A stretch of 64,000 bases of DNA from Hemerocallis citrina (GCA_017893485.1 CM030362.1:39712984-39776983), one strand, 5' to 3'. Numbered from the stretch's first letter, positions 45,012-58,640 are shown. The notes: generated by a model from the sequence alone, not told the origin. Made by a program: numbers and translations.

Positions 45012-45825
45012 TAAGTGTGTATTGTGAATATGAAAAAAAATTATTATCTCAACCATAATGTTGAAAACTCCCATCTATCTAAAGCATGTATCTAAATTTA
45101 AGAAAACATACTATAAGCACTCCTAGTTGATGCGTTGTCTTTCTACGTGGAATTCATTTAACATAGATCGTTATGGGAGTATTTCTAGAAGTCTTCATAG
45201 TATTTCTTACTTAATTTTATCAATATTTGATTAAGTGATGATTTATAATTTTACACAACTGTTTGTGCCAACTATTCTACCTAAAAGTTCCATACATTAA
45301 TTACATAATTTGGTACATGTAGCACTATTCTAAATTTAAAGATTAAAAAAGACAATTTTGCAACAATATTAATTTGTTATAGAAAAAGAATTAAAGTAAA
45401 TAAAAATTCACATCTATACTTAAATATTAAAATTTGTCGGACAATATGAAACGGGTTAATTTCAGATAATCCTACTGAGTTTTTTTCCTTTGGCAGAAAA
45501 ACATACTCATTTTTTTTGGCATATAACTCTACTAAACTTTGTTTTCCGTTAGGAGTCCCTAAAGCCGTTAATTTTAGCATGGAATAATTAAAATAACCCT
45601 AATGTCTTAACCATTTAACAAAACTACCCCTCTTCTTCCAGTAAAACCAAAACCAAATCCAATCTTCTTCTTCTTCATCCTCCTCATTCAAAATTCAATA
45701 TCTCAAAACCTAAATCGGAAAAAACTTCCCCAAAATGGTCCATCACCACCACCAAACCCCAGCTCCACTACCCCACCTCTCTCCCCCCTCCCTTCCCCCG
45801 TGCCTAATCCCTCCTCCTCCTCCAA
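45012..45825. other. intergenic or intronic sequence, nothing firm
   Basis: It includes a stretch common in plant repeats (complement of TTAACGGCTTTAGGGACTCC, near 45552-45571) that may be a transposon edge. The last 150 bp are C-rich, like a leader. Confidence 0.3.
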
Positions 45826-46051
45826 ATGTCCTCCCTCGCCTCCAAACTCTTCAAGATCGTTTCAGCCGCTGACTCTGCCGTCCTCTCCACCATCAACGTC
45901 GATGATGGGACCGTCACCGCCCTAACCCTAATTCCCATGGTTGAGAAAAAGACAAGGTCACGGAGTGGTACCCTTACGACATCAAGAACGAAGATCTCAT
46001 GGTTCTGCAACGTGAAGAGAGCAAGTATGACTATCACCTATCTCTTTTGTT
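45826..46051 (+). pseudogene. frameshifted gene fragment of unknown family
   Basis: The ATG at 45826 opens MSSLASKLFKIVSAADSAVL, then STINVDDGTVTALTLIPMVE. After GAGAAAAAG (about 45951) the natural continuation moves by one base to DKVTEWYPYDIKNEDLMVLQ, then REESKYD. One missing base in the A-run would restore a single frame, so I read this as a frameshifted coding exon. The C-rich leader and plant-like composition suggest a former first exon. I do not recognise the family. Confidence 0.45.
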
Positions 46052-46059
46052 AGAACCCT

Positions 46060-47966
46060 TTAGTATTTTGTTGGGCTTTTGTTAATGTTTGCTTTTCCAT
46101 TAGGTATTTGATTTTATGCCTATGGGAGAAATATGATGGATTTGATGGGTTGAGTTCATATTTACTACATTTGCATATAGTAAACAACTTCATTAGATGT
46201 AGAGTTGGATGTAGGATGTAGGTAGGATGCAACTTTCATCATATCTCGTCTTTAGTCTTCTTGGCTTTCAAAGTTAATATCATATTGTTGTTTCATATTG
46301 GAATTTTGGAGAGCAAATAGAATGTTGTTGCTTGTGACTACACTCATCAGCTATAATAGAACTCAATCACTATTACGCATAATTACTTGTCAAACAATTA
46401 GCATTTAGGGTCATCACCAAATTCTCCTCCCCACTAGTCGTTATCATTATCATCTAATCACGAATGAAGCTTCAAAGAAGAACCATTGAACACAAACCGA
46501 AATCATGAGATAGAGCCAAACACCAATCTTCTACCTTTTTCCATGTAATTGACAGTGAAATCACACAATGCCAGTGAAGCCAAATTCTAATAAGACAAAC
46601 ATTTTGAAACCAAGAACAATCTCAGCAGTAAAGATAAAGTTATTAACATAGAAAGAGAACTGAGTAGACTTTTGTTGTAAGACTGCTAGTCATCATAATA
46701 TACATAAATTAAAAGGCCATATTCCACCAAAACTATGTATTGTATTGTTGCTACATTGATCTCAATAGAATTAGTTAAGCATAACCAAAACACTCTTATC
46801 TTCTAAAAAGATTAGGACTCTTAACCTGAATACCATACAGAGCTTTAGTAGTGTTCTTGTATGTTGGAATAGTGAAGTTTAAGAATCTAAAATTATACGC
46901 TTTTAAGTAAGCAATTATAGAATGATTAGTAAGAGATAGAGAATGTAAACTGAGAATTGAGTTTAAGAGGAAATTTATATGTTGTACTGCTTTGATTGAG
47001 TTTTTTTATATAATATTCTGTTACGATGTTTAAGAGAGATTATAATCTCACTAGATTTATTTTCAGTTTTGATTCCCTAGTAGGCCTAAAAATCTAAATT
47101 TGTAATTTTTTATGTTTTAAAGTGAAGTTTAAAAAATCTAAATTGGCACTTTTTGAGAAAGCATAGAATTCAAATTCATTTTGTTCTTTTATCATCATTG
47201 AACTCTCAAGTTTAGTAAATGTCTGCTAGCTCTAGCACCCACTGTTATTCTAAGTTTTTAATTGATTACTTGCTTAGTATCATTCTTTTAATGATATTTT
47301 CTTAGCCACGAAATAAAGATCTTCATGATTTTTATTTTTGATGGTGACTTGAAAATATATACTTTCAAAACCACCGTAAATTTAACAATCCGCATAAGAA
47401 TAGAAAAGCTTTCCAGTAAGTAAGTATCCAGTTCAGTTTCTATCTTTTACTGATCACTTTAGACATAATTATTGTATATATGATTTCGCTGCAATGTACA
47501 TGTATCTCTCATTGTTTATCTGATGAAATAGAGAAACCTCACACTTTTTTGACAACAAAACACAATATTCTGATGATCTTTGGAGATATTACTACTAAAT
47601 ATATCTCTAAGTTCTTAGTTAATTCTTTGGAACTTATAAATATCTTGTTTGAAGCTCTTCTTTTGTGCAAATCACATATACATATTTCCGTCACTACTCG
47701 CTTCAAAATGGTACACTTATACTTCTCCCTAATCATTTATGTTCACAATGGTTGCTTATAATTTTAGTCAAACAAAAGCAACTTATATGAAACTAGAATT
47801 TTCAGTTATTTTTAAAGTGTCAATATGTAAACAACAAATGTATATATATAAATTTTCTGAACAGAAACATATATGATGTATTTTGTGAATATAAAAATGG
47901 TGCAAGAATTACTTTCCCTTTCATGTTTGTTGAGTAGGTCTCTGTATCGTTTTGATTCTGATATAT
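46060..47966. other. AT-rich intergenic sequence
   Basis: No genes, arrays or element ends recognised. ORFs are short and without motif. Confidence 0.35.
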
Positions 47967-48156
47967 TGTAACACCCCGTAAAATTGGAAAAGACAATTTT
48001 TTCCTCGTGTATTACGCACGTGTATTTTGTACCATTACGGGTAATATTCGTAATGTATCTCACTACGTATTTTGGATTCCGACTGTTTATGCATTTTCCG
48101 TCTTCTCAAAATTTATTTTATCCTATTTGAGTCAACTCAAATATAATATTCCAATC

Positions 48157-51100
48157 TGTAACGCCCCGAATTCCAAATGAGACCGAATTCGACGTTCCAC
48201 AGGATCTTTACACTTCACTTCATACAATTTTACAAGGAAAATTGAACTTTTATAATACATCAAAACTCTTTACATTCATTTACACAGCGGAAGATAAAAT
48301 GAAGTACAACAATGAAAATAATATACAATTTGCAACATCTTTAACATATAATTAATCAACAGCATCACATCAACTTTATATCTTCATGAAAATCCAACTC
48401 CTGCATAATAAACTGTGGGCACGTCAGTTACTTACAACTGACGAAAAATGTTATACTCGGCCATCCTCTCTATGTCGTGAATATAACGTTCTCAATACTT
48501 TAACAAACCACAACTTGAATGAAAATAAAGTGTTAAACATGACTACACTAAATATGTAAGTGTATGCAATGCCTTAATGTCTAATGCAGATATTTTATAC
48601 TAGGATGACACTAATGCATACTTGTTCGGATTCTATGCATCCCATACTACATAGGTCCAAGGACAAGCACCTACATACTCCACATTTAAGGGTTCGATTC
48701 CTCGCCATGAAAACTATCAAGTAATAAAGCAAGGTTTAGACATTCCACGAGTATGGATCCCAGTCCCAGAGTACACTGTCTGACTGTTATACAGACTCCT
48801 CGTTGTGCGAATATCCCGCAAGTGCCCCTCTAGCCCTGGTATACGTATATACAATGGAGTACGAAAAACTATCCGCCCGACTACGCATAGTCCCGAATTT
48901 AAAATAAAACTTGTCTCCATCGAAGCAACCTTAGTCCCGGAGTACACCGCCCGACTGGGTCTATAGTCCCGAAGTACATCGCCCGACTATATAGAGTGTC
49001 CCACTTACGTTTGCCCAGGTTTACTACATCTTCTTCTAAGTGCCTAGTTCTTAAGTTCAAGACATGAATACATTATCATACCTAGAGTTAGTTTTACCTC
49101 CTACCGGACTTAATCACAAATATGAGATAGCTCTATAGCCATATCTCAAAAATATAACTCAATCTTTAAATTCAACAATGCCGGTACCCGAGGTCTCACT
49201 AAACTCTAGATTACAATATTTCATGTACAAGAATCCATGGGTACTCATACCCTTCAATAATCATGTATTAAGCTCAATGTATTCTTATCTTCAATTTATT
49301 CACAATTTAATCAATGACTGATCTTAGCATTACTCATGAATCATTTATTCATTTACAATTCAAAAAAAAAAAAAAAACTTTTCATGAACATAGACTCATC
49401 ACTTTAAGTCTCATTACCAATTTAAGCTTATATAGTAATTTCCACATCAAGTATTTCTTAATCAACATAAGTATATGGTTACATCAAGAGAATCCCATAA
49501 CATGACAATATTTTTTTTCTCTTCTTTTCAAAATAAAGGTCATATACTCAAATAAATAATGTCGAAGTCAAAACTTATTTACTATCTCAATTTCTCTTTT
49601 TATTTCTCAAATATACATGAAAATTTCTAAAACTATATTTAATAAATTCTATATTATTTTATAAGAATATTAGATATTTTTCCAACTTTTCATTTGTATG
49701 AAAACTCACTTAAAATATTAAAATGACCAAAAAAAATTCAAAATGTGGCCATAGGGTTTCGAACCCGAGACCACCCGTGAACTACAGTCAGCGCCTAAAG
49801 CCACCACCGAGCACAACAAAGTCCAAGTGGACTTTGTGTTAAGAAGCCATAACGAAAACCCTAAGTACTGGTTTCGGGTTTCAGATTTAATTAAAACAAA
49901 ACAAAATAAAAAGGTCTTTAACAAGTTTCGAACCCAAGACTTCCCACATGCTACATTGACTTATGGTGCATCCGCTAGCAAATAAGTCCAAGTATGATTT
50001 CTGATATCAAGTTATACTAATATGCTTTTGTTCAATCTTACTGTTATTCAATTATTTTCAAAAAACTCGATTTTTCATTTGATTTAATCGTTCATTAGAC
50101 TGTAATTTGTTCATTTATACTGAGTTTACTTTTTAACAGTAACTCACAATTTTATACTTCATATTTTAGACAAAATATCTAAATTTGAAATTTATTTCTT
50201 CTCTTTTATGAACATGAATTGTATTTCTTCATTTTAATCAAACTAGCAATTTGTATCTCTTACAAATAATTTAAATGAATCTATGTGTACCAATTTAACT
50301 TCGCACAATACATTTTAACCACAAGAGAAATCTCAACAATTGTTCATACAATTACATATTTCTACATTTATAAGTTAACATGCATATTTGTTCATGGCAA
50401 ATACTCATTATTTCTTTTTCTCATTTTCAATAACATGATGGTGATTAGTTCTTAATCGTAGCAAAATTTCTACAATTCATAGCACACATAATAGCATAGA
50501 TTTGTTCTCTAATTATCACATCAACTTATCTATACTTCTCATGTAATATATTAGCATGCATTTTCATTTTCTATATTTAGAAAGCAGAAGATCACCCACA
50601 TCACATCAATTTGATTCACATTATTAATATCATATTGTAGCATGCTCAACCTATGAATTAGAAAGTATAAAGATCACCCACCTCTTATGAAGAATTTGTA
50701 ACAAGGAAGATGAGACACAACTCCTAGCTCATAGTCCTTCTCCTCCTAGCAAGAGCTCTCCAACAAGCCTCCAATACACAAAAACACTCTCTTTCTCTCT
50801 TTCTTTTTCCTCTCTCTAAATTGGTTTATTTTGGTGTGAAAAGAGAAGAAAACAAGGGTGTATTTATAGGACAAATTGAAGGGCTAAAATGCAAATTTTA
50901 CCCTCCTAATAAATTACTCAACTCTTCACTTTCCTAACTCCTCCAATTCTTCACCTCTCCTAACCCCCAACCCCTCTTCTTCCAAACTCCCAAAACCGGC
51001 CACTCTCCATCTCTTCATCTAACACGTGCACGTATTGTGCACTAGTGTACACACATACATAAAATTTAATACAATTCCTATAATTCTAAAATGTGTATTA

Positions 51101-51425
51101 AAAGTTGTTACATGTCATGTGTGAGTCCATGCACAACTAAAATTTTGATTTACTTAATGGGCTTGTCTTGTGGGTTTTCTTTTTAATCAATTTAATTAGT
51201 TAGTCTACTGGGCTTGCCTTTTAATTAATTAATTAATTAATCTAGTGAGTGAGAATCTATTTTTTAGGTCTATGGGTTAAATGAAAGGCTAAATAAAAGG
51301 CTTATGCATACTAAAATAGTAAATGAGAGTACGAAAAATAAAGATGGAAAAATTAGCACGTGCATCATACGTGCAAAAAATTGAGAAATGCATTTTTAAT
51401 AAAAATAAAAATATGGGATGTTACA
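48157..51425 (-). mobile_element. long solo-LTR-like element B
   Basis: 3269 bp between CAATC repeats (48152-48156 and 51426-51430). The ends are TGTAACGCCCC on the left and GGGATGTTACA on the right. On the minus strand a TATA box (CCTATAAATACACC) near 50857-50870 precedes a CT-rich leader, and polyadenylation-type AT-rich sequence lies near 48200-48330. It carries the same landmarks as element A in reverse (CCTACCGGACTTAA at about 49100) and a repeat zone with CCCGACTATAG-like units (48730-48990). It is inserted in element C and so is younger than it. Confidence 0.8.
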
Positions 51426-51429
51426 CAAT

Positions 51430-51965
51430 CTCTGTATTTTTACGTGCTTTATACATGTTATCGATGCACGTATCGATTATGTATTTTCCACCGCTACGTG
51501 TAATATTTTATTTGTATTTCAACTATTTATTTAATGACGTGTTCGAATTCTTTTTATCAATAGAAATTAATTTTTCTCCTATTTTAATTAAAATACTTTT
51601 ATACGTGTGGTGCACGTGTTTCAATGTACGTATTGATTACATTATTGAATGCGTATATTAAATATCTTTTTTCTTATATTTTATTTCGATTATCTTTAAA
51701 TATTTTCCCATTGATAAAGTTGATTTCATATTTTAATATTTTTACGTGCGACGTACGCGTTAGCAGTGCACGTATTAGTTGTATTATCTTTTAAAATAAA
51801 ATTTCATGAAGTATGTGTGTGTGTCTATTTTATTCATGCATGAAAACTATAATTTTTAATTAAACTAATTTTATTATATATATAGACATATGTTTTAATT
51901 TAAATAAAAATAATTAATTTTTGTGAAGTGTACACAAAGCACGTGCACGTGCACGTGCACACATG
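51430..51965. promoter_or_regulatory. cluster of ACGTG/CACGTG motifs in element C
   Basis: Many ACGT cores occur: ACGTGC, GCACGTATC, CTACGTGTAA, GGTGCACGTG and GACGTACGCG. The cluster ends with a GCACGTGCACGTGCACGTGC run at 51939-51958 holding three G-boxes. It lies upstream of the TATA motif at 52099. G-box/ABRE motifs bind bZIP and bHLH factors in plants. A role here is inference. Confidence 0.5.
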
Positions 51966-54510
51966 CAATGTGCACACTCAAACAAAGAGAGGGCCAGCTG
52001 TTTTGAGGATAGAGGGAAAAAAGTAAGTTTTTTTGAATTAGAGAGTGGATTAGTGGGTGTATTAGTGGAGAGTAGTTAATTTAATTACTCTACTATTCTA
52101 TAAAACACCCCCCTAAACCCATTCCCTTTTTCTCTCTCATCTTTTATTTCCTTCCTTTCTTTCTCTGCCAATCTGAAACCCCTCCAGCATGCTTTGTTGC
52201 TTCTCTACTCAATTCACCATACAATATTATAAACATGTATATATATACATATATATGTAAATGTAAATGAGATGGAGATGTTTTCCTGTGCTATGCTGTT
52301 CATTACTCTGCTGTGCATTTCGGGAGGAGTTGCTAAACTTGGGTTCTTGCCTTGATGCACGGATTTCGAGCTGGAGAGAGACTCCTTTTGGAGTTCAATT
52401 GCTAATAAATCATATTTCTTTGGTGGATATTTCTTAAATTCTTTCTAATTTAGGAGTATGATACATGCTAGTTGATACATGTTTAATTGTTCAATTTTGA
52501 TTGGTGTGGTAAATGTAGATTGTATAATCTCACTTTAATTGCGTCATGATTCTGTGATTCAAATAAATGGCTAGAGCATGAGTGATTTCTCTACTTCTAA
52601 TGTAGATACTATGCTAGGAATTTTAATTTCATGAACATGCTAAAGAAACTAGCTAAAATTGCCATGTGTTTGCCTGAAAAGACTAATAGAGAAAAATAGA
52701 AGAATTTGATTGTGATTAGTAGGTTAAAACTCATCATGGTGTTCTATTAATGAAATTCATGCTAGAATATGTAACTTTAGATGGACTATGCTAGTGTGAT
52801 AAATTTATTAAATGAATGGCTTAATTGTAGATGAATGGATATTGCTATGTGCAGTTGTAGATTGAGTAATTATTGTCATGTTTAGTTGATAAAATGCATA
52901 AATTGTTGTTATATAATGTTAGTGTAATAAAAGAAAATGATTTTCTAACTCTTGTAGAGTTGAAAGAGAACAAGAGATTATATTTAGTTGATTCTATATT
53001 GGTAATTTTGAGATGTAATAAGATATTCTTTGAATATAAGTTGGAAAGAAGACTTATTTAAGGTTAAAAATTAAGAAATTTTAAATAATGTTATACTGTT
53101 TTATTTAAGGAAAATATTCGGGACAAATCTAATTTAAAAGATACTAATGCATTAAGAAATTGAGTTTCGTAAAATAGATTTATAAACAGACAGTAGATAC
53201 ATAATTATTTCGACTCTTAACTATAACATAAATTGAGTTTGGACATCTTGGCTTTCGGTGTGAGTTATAAACACTGTGTACAGTGCAAGAGGTCTTGGGT
53301 TCGAATCTTGAAGATGCTCTGTTTTTATCAAAATTCGATTTTTACTTGAATACTGTACAGTCAGTACATAAAGAATAGAAACTCTTTCATATCGGTTAGT
53401 CACTAAAGACCAACTGGTCTTCGGGTGCGCTTTGGGTCTGTTACTGTTCATCGGCGGGGGGTCTCTGTTTCGTTCTGGGTTCGATTCTGCTTACCCACTT
53501 TTTATATGTTTCTGATTTTTTTTAGTATTTAAGAGTTTTTAAGAGAAATAAAAAATGGAAAAAATTCTATTATTCTTCTAAAATTATTTAGACTTTATAA
53601 AAAATATTTTCACAATATTTTGATGTATTTTATGAGAATTGGAAGTGGATTTCACATTAAAAAATTTGTTGAAGAACTTTAGGATTTAATTAAAAATGTG
53701 AATCTTGTTTGATTAAAGGAAGATAAAAAATTGATTTACAATTGGATTTGCTTCTCGTTGAGATTCTATAGACTTTTATTTTTGATTAAGAATACTTGAG
53801 TTGCATACAAGGATATAAATGATTAAATTGATAATGGAAGTTGAAGTGAATTGTTTTATGTTTTAAGATTATAAATAAATGAATATGAGAAAGATGTTGT
53901 GAATAAAGAAATGAATTATCTTTATGAGGTTAGATGTAACCTTTGTAGTCTCAGTTGAGACGGTTGTTATTCTAGGGTGAGCGAGGCCCAGTTTACCGGC
54001 AGTTGAATTTATGAATTTGAGAAGTAACCAGTTGGGTTGACTGTCTCAGTGTTTGTTTAAGACCGGTGGGTAAGCTAAACTCTAGTTTTTAATTATCATA
54101 ACTTAAACTTAAGGACAAGGCACTAGTTGGTGATATGACGAAACGAGTGCAAACGTGAGTTATGGACTCTAGAATGATCATTGGAGAGAGACAGTCCTCA
54201 ATATTCTGGGACGATGGACGTAAGGGCCACAGAATGATCCACGGAGTGAGAATGATCTCCAGTATTCCGGGACGAGAGCGACGCTCATAGGATGCTTGTG
54301 CAATCAGGGCTCCAGAATGACCTGCGGAGTGAGACGATCCCCAGTATTCCGGGACGATGGACGTAAGAGCCACAGAATGATCCACGAAGAGAGATTGGTC
54401 TCCAGTATTTCAAGGGCGAGAGCCAATACTTGCAAGGTGTCCAAATCATGTAGTAGTCATCGTAATAGGTTGCATACCGAGGGATCTAACCCTATAATGT
54501 GGAGTACGTA

Positions 54511-54780
54511 GGTTTTCCGTCCGTCACTTTTTTGAAAATAATTTAAAAAAAGGACGGACGGAAGAAGATTTTCCGTCCGTCGCTTTTTTGCAATTAAAAA
54601 ATATTTTCTAAACAGAATAGATGAGGTCATCTTTTCCTTTTTTAAAAAAATACGAAATTGTTATTCAAATATTACAAAAATGCCATTAAATAATTACAAA
54701 ATTGCCATTAAAAAAAATAAAATAAAAATAAAACCCGGAAGGAAGAACGTCCACGCCATTCTCAAAACTTTTCTTCCCAT
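54511..54780. repeat. GGACGG-palindrome repeat fragment
   Basis: Units TTTTCCGTCCGTC and GGACGGACGGAAGAAG alternate with T-rich or A-rich spacers, like 4359-5032 and 62460-62600. The edges are undefined. Confidence 0.45.
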
Positions 54781-54786
54781 TATTAC

Positions 54787-55670
54787 AAAAATGCCATTAG
54801 TGTTAATTACGAAACCCACCACCCCATGTGAGGCGGGAAACACTATTGCAGGTATGCTGAATTGTCCTACTCAAGTATTGCCAATTAAGTACCTGGGTAT
54901 GAATATTGGCAGCAAGAGACCACGACGAGTGGATTGGAACGAAATAATTGATAAAATTGCCAAAAGACTGGATGGACGGAAAGGGAAAATGTTGTCCATC
55001 GGTGGAAGAATCATTATGCTTAACTTAGTTATAAACTCGATACCATTGTACCTTCTATTATTCTACGAAATACCGAGGCGGGCAATTAAGAGAATTGATA
55101 GACTTAGACGTCTGTGGCATGGGTTTCTGTGGCATGGGTCGGGGACGGATGGGTCGTCTTCTATTATTCTACCATTGTACCTTCTATAAACTCGATTTCT
55201 GTGGCATGGGTCGGGGACGGATGACAAAGGATATTCCCTTATCAAATGGGGGATAGTATGTAGGCAAAATGAATTTGGAGGGTTGGGAGTTATCAACCTA
55301 CGACAGATGAATTAGGCAGTACTGTGTAAGTGGTGGTGGAAATTGAAAACAAGACAAAAGGCTAAATGGGCGGGGCTGGTCAGGGAGGCATATATCAGAA
55401 ATGGTAGTCTGCACCAAAAACAGAAAAATACTGGGTCTATGTCGGGGTTTTGGCAGGGGGTCACGCGTACCAAAAATATTTTCCTAGCAGGGGTATCGTT
55501 CGCCATTGGTAACAGGGCGACAATTGAATTTTGGAAAGACAGATGGTGCGGACCAATTAGTATAAGAAGAAGATTCCCGGAAGCATATAGATTTGCTACA
55601 GATAAGAATGATTGGGTCGCAAGACAGTGGAGGAACAATACCTGGAGACCGAGAATGACGGGCAGGCTGA
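54787..55670 (+). pseudogene. LINE reverse-transcriptase C-terminal fragment
   Basis: Encodes NTIAGMLNCPTQVLPIKYLG, MNIGSKRPRRVDWNEIIDKI, AKRLDGRKGKMLSIGGRIIM and RRAIKRIDRLRRLWHGFLWH, then (other frames) NEFGGLGVINLRQMN, CKWWWKL and FWKDRWCG. This is the standard order at the end of plant LINE ORF2. A local duplication of GTGGCATGGGTCGGGGACGG (about 55131 and 55201) and stops break the frame. No endonuclease domain or full RT core is present. Confidence 0.88.
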
Positions 55671-55679
55671 ATGTAACTC

Positions 55680-58025
55680 CTGTTTTTCGTTTTTCGTTTT
55701 TTTGGTGTATTTTCCTTCTTTCTTGGATTTTGTACTCTCTTGTATTTTTTCTGGACTGTATATTGGAGTTGTTTTTAATATATATTCGTTTTATTTCATT
55801 TTGAGCTCCTTGTGTTGATTTGTTGCCTCTTTGTTTCGTTCTTCATCGGTTATTGTTCTTTTCTTTTATTTGGTTCTTGTCCTCTTTATTTTTGTTCTTG
55901 GGTGCTCGTGGTGGATTTGGTTGCTCATCCTATTTCCAATCCTATTGTTTGAACCCTATTAATTACCAATGCCAAACTAAAACCACAATCCTAGTTTGAA
56001 TCCTATGCAAATTTTATCCTCAACCAATCCTATTACTACTCCTAAATTACCCACAACCCAATTACCCAATAACCCATCTTATACTAAACCCTAACAATCC
56101 CCATATAAATACCCCTCTCTCTCATAAACCCTGACCTTAACCCTAGCCTCCATACTCTCTCCCGGCCTTCCCCTCTATCTCTTATGTGCGTTGTCACCCC
56201 AGACCAGCACCCCGATCCCCTCACCCGATCTCCCTCCGCTTGCACCTAGCCGACGCCACTGCCTCACCCTACTCCCGATCCCATTGTCGACCAACACCCT
56301 AGCCCGGGCATCATCCCTTCTCGTCATCACCTCTCCGACTCTCTCTTCCGTCCCCTTGCTGCGTCGCCGATCAGCAGGAGCAGCCGCAGTGCCGCAGCGC
56401 AGCGCCGCCGCCTCCCCGATCGTTCTCTCTCTTTGTTCGAGTTGTCACATGCACATAAGTTGCACGTGGTTGTCTTGGTTTGTGGATCTTTGTTCGTGGG
56501 ATTTTTGCTCGTTGCTAAGAAATCCGTTCCCGTTATTCTTGGTGTTCATTTCGTCTTCGGTTAAGGCAAGTAACTTGTACTCAAATTCCTTTGTATGATA
56601 CAAGTCAAAAATACCGCTTGTAGTGTAGTTGGGTTCTAGAGACAATTCGTGTATGAAAATCCTTATTGATATTGTCTCCATAGTGATTTGGCCATAGTTG
56701 ACTCACGACACAATATTAACATGAAACAACTTAGATTTTGCCGTTCTTGATTTGATCATGTATGTGCGACTTCTTGTGAGAATTTGGGTATTTTTTTAAG
56801 AACCATGTGATAGACTTGTCTTAGATATGTTAATTACCCTATTTCGTGATATTTGGACACTTTGTAGACTCAATTTCATATTTGTTTGCGTTTGGATCAA
56901 GTTTCATTGAATCTATGTTGATTTTTGTTTTTGAGGAAATTCTGTGTTTTGTGGAAGATCTGTCTTGATCAGTAATTTAGACCATATTAAGGTCATAATC
57001 TTAATTTCAGTATAAAACATAAATTGTAGAGAAATTTGTCTTCTTTTTAACTCCTTTGACCTTGCTCGATTTCGTTTTCGTATGTGTGAGATATGACTGT
57101 TTTACTACATGGGTGTAGATCATTTCCAGATTTTGTTTCTTGGTAATTTTGATGATTAAATTATTTTGATACTAGTTCTAACCATATTATTTTGATATAA
57201 AACTTTGGTCAGTTTTTCTATACTTATTTAGGGATTACCCAAAATTTTGGTAGATTTTATTGATGAGTTTTACATGCCGTTTCATGCTTATTTATGAAAA
57301 CTATACTTACTGTATTTTGCACGCTGTTTTGTAAAGAATCGTATTTTCACCCTGATTTCTTTGACTGTATGAAAAATATTTGTGAAATATGAAAGTTAGC
57401 TTATTTCTTCTATTTCCTTTCCCTTTGGCGGATTTGGATTTCGTTTCACGGTTTGCAAGATATTACAATTTTCGTACAGCTGTGTTGGGAATTCCAGATT
57501 ACCAAACTATCGTTCTTAATGTTTTTTTCTGATTTTTGATGACTGATATAATTTCACTGAAAAATTATGAGACCTTATATTTTGATACTAGACAGATAGG
57601 GGAATACCCCAGATTTTTTGTGGAATTATTTATTGAGTTTTGATGCTGTTTTCTTGACTTTGAATTCGTTTTCCTGATTTCTGGCTGAACGTGTTTTTTG
57701 GATTCAAATCAGTTTTGAGTTATAATTTTGTGAAATACTATAAGACTTATTTATGCTCTCTAGATTAGGTTGGAAGTCTATTTTCTAGACGTTTTGACGG
57801 ATTCAGATTTGCATTTTTTTAACACTGGGAATTTCAGTTTTGTTACAGTATGGTCTTGCTCTCCTGAACTGAAGAATTGGTTATTTTATTCTTTTATGAA
57901 TTATCTTGCAACCATACTTGTTTATTTTTGCAACTTGAATTTGTTACTTGATCATACCATGATATACTTGCTTGTTTCGTGACACATACTTGTTTGTTTG
58001 ACATTAATAATAATTAACCAAGCCG
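55680..58025. other. unassigned sequence with promoter-like block
   Basis: At about 56104 CATATAAATACCCC is TATA-like and is followed by a C-rich leader (56110-56430). It may be another long LTR or the start of a non-coding or lost gene. An open frame of 135 codons from 56191 has plain C-rich composition and no motif. From 56600 to 58025 the sequence is T-rich, without coding signs. Confidence 0.3.
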
Positions 58026-58079
58026 GGATTTTAAAGGGACAGATCTAATAGTAGATAATTCAGAAACATGTACTCGGAA

Positions 58080-58640
58080 GAGGATCTTTTGATTCTATGT
58101 GATACTTGAGACCTGGTTTGATACTTGAGATTTGGCTTGATACTTGATTAATTGAGGTTTGATATTTCACTACTTGAGGCTTGATATTTCACTTGAGGCT
58201 TGATACTTCACTCTTGAGGCTTGTTTACTTGATACTTGAGGCTTGATACTTGATACTTGATTCTTGTGGCTTGTCCCTAAGTACACTGCCCTATATGGTC
58301 CACTATAAAATCTAAAACGAAGTTGTGTTGATTGTAACAACTATGTGATAGAAGGATGGCACATAAAGTGTTACCTAGATAGTAATAACTACAATATTTA
58401 ATATTTGATACTTGAATATGATACACGCTTACTTGATACTTGATTACATGATACATGAGACTTGATACTTGATTACATGATACATGAGACTTGATGCTTG
58501 AACATGATACGTGATAATTGTACTTGACTACTTGACACTTGTTACTTGATTTCGTGATACATAACTCTTGATACTTGACACCTGTTTACATGATACTTGT
58601 TCACTTGACACATGATTCATGCCACTTATACTTGTTCATT
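58080..58640. repeat. degenerate TTGATACTTGA minisatellite
   Basis: Dozens of imperfect copies of 8-11 bp units such as TTGATACTTGA, TTGAGGCTTGATA and TGATACATGAGACTTGA occur, partly interrupted at about 58280-58400. Confidence 0.85.

Larger units (their letters stand above)
47967..54510 (+). mobile_element. long solo-LTR-like element C, split by element B and 3' truncated
   Basis: It starts TGTAACACCCCG at 47967, is interrupted at 48156 by element B (48157-51425) and resumes at 51431. A TATA motif (CTATAAAAC) lies at 52099-52107. It carries the family landmarks TAAGACCGGTGGG, CTCTAG and ACCCTATAATGTGGAG, and a repeat zone at 54140-54430. By comparison with element B it lacks about the last 500 bp. 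The sequence changes abruptly at 54511 to GGACGG-palindrome material. Confidence 0.65.

Noticed and set aside
49745..49945. tRNA B-box-like motifs (complement of GGGTTCGAAA) in element B, also near 53297, 3000 and 3308
   Set aside because: No A box at proper distance and no cloverleaf could be drawn. Such motifs are common in plant repeats.
56191..56598. 135-codon frame starting MSPQTSTPIPSPDLPPLAPS
   Set aside because: C-rich composition behind a TATA-like motif, with no domain. The last third is T-rich and looks like intron or LTR sequence.
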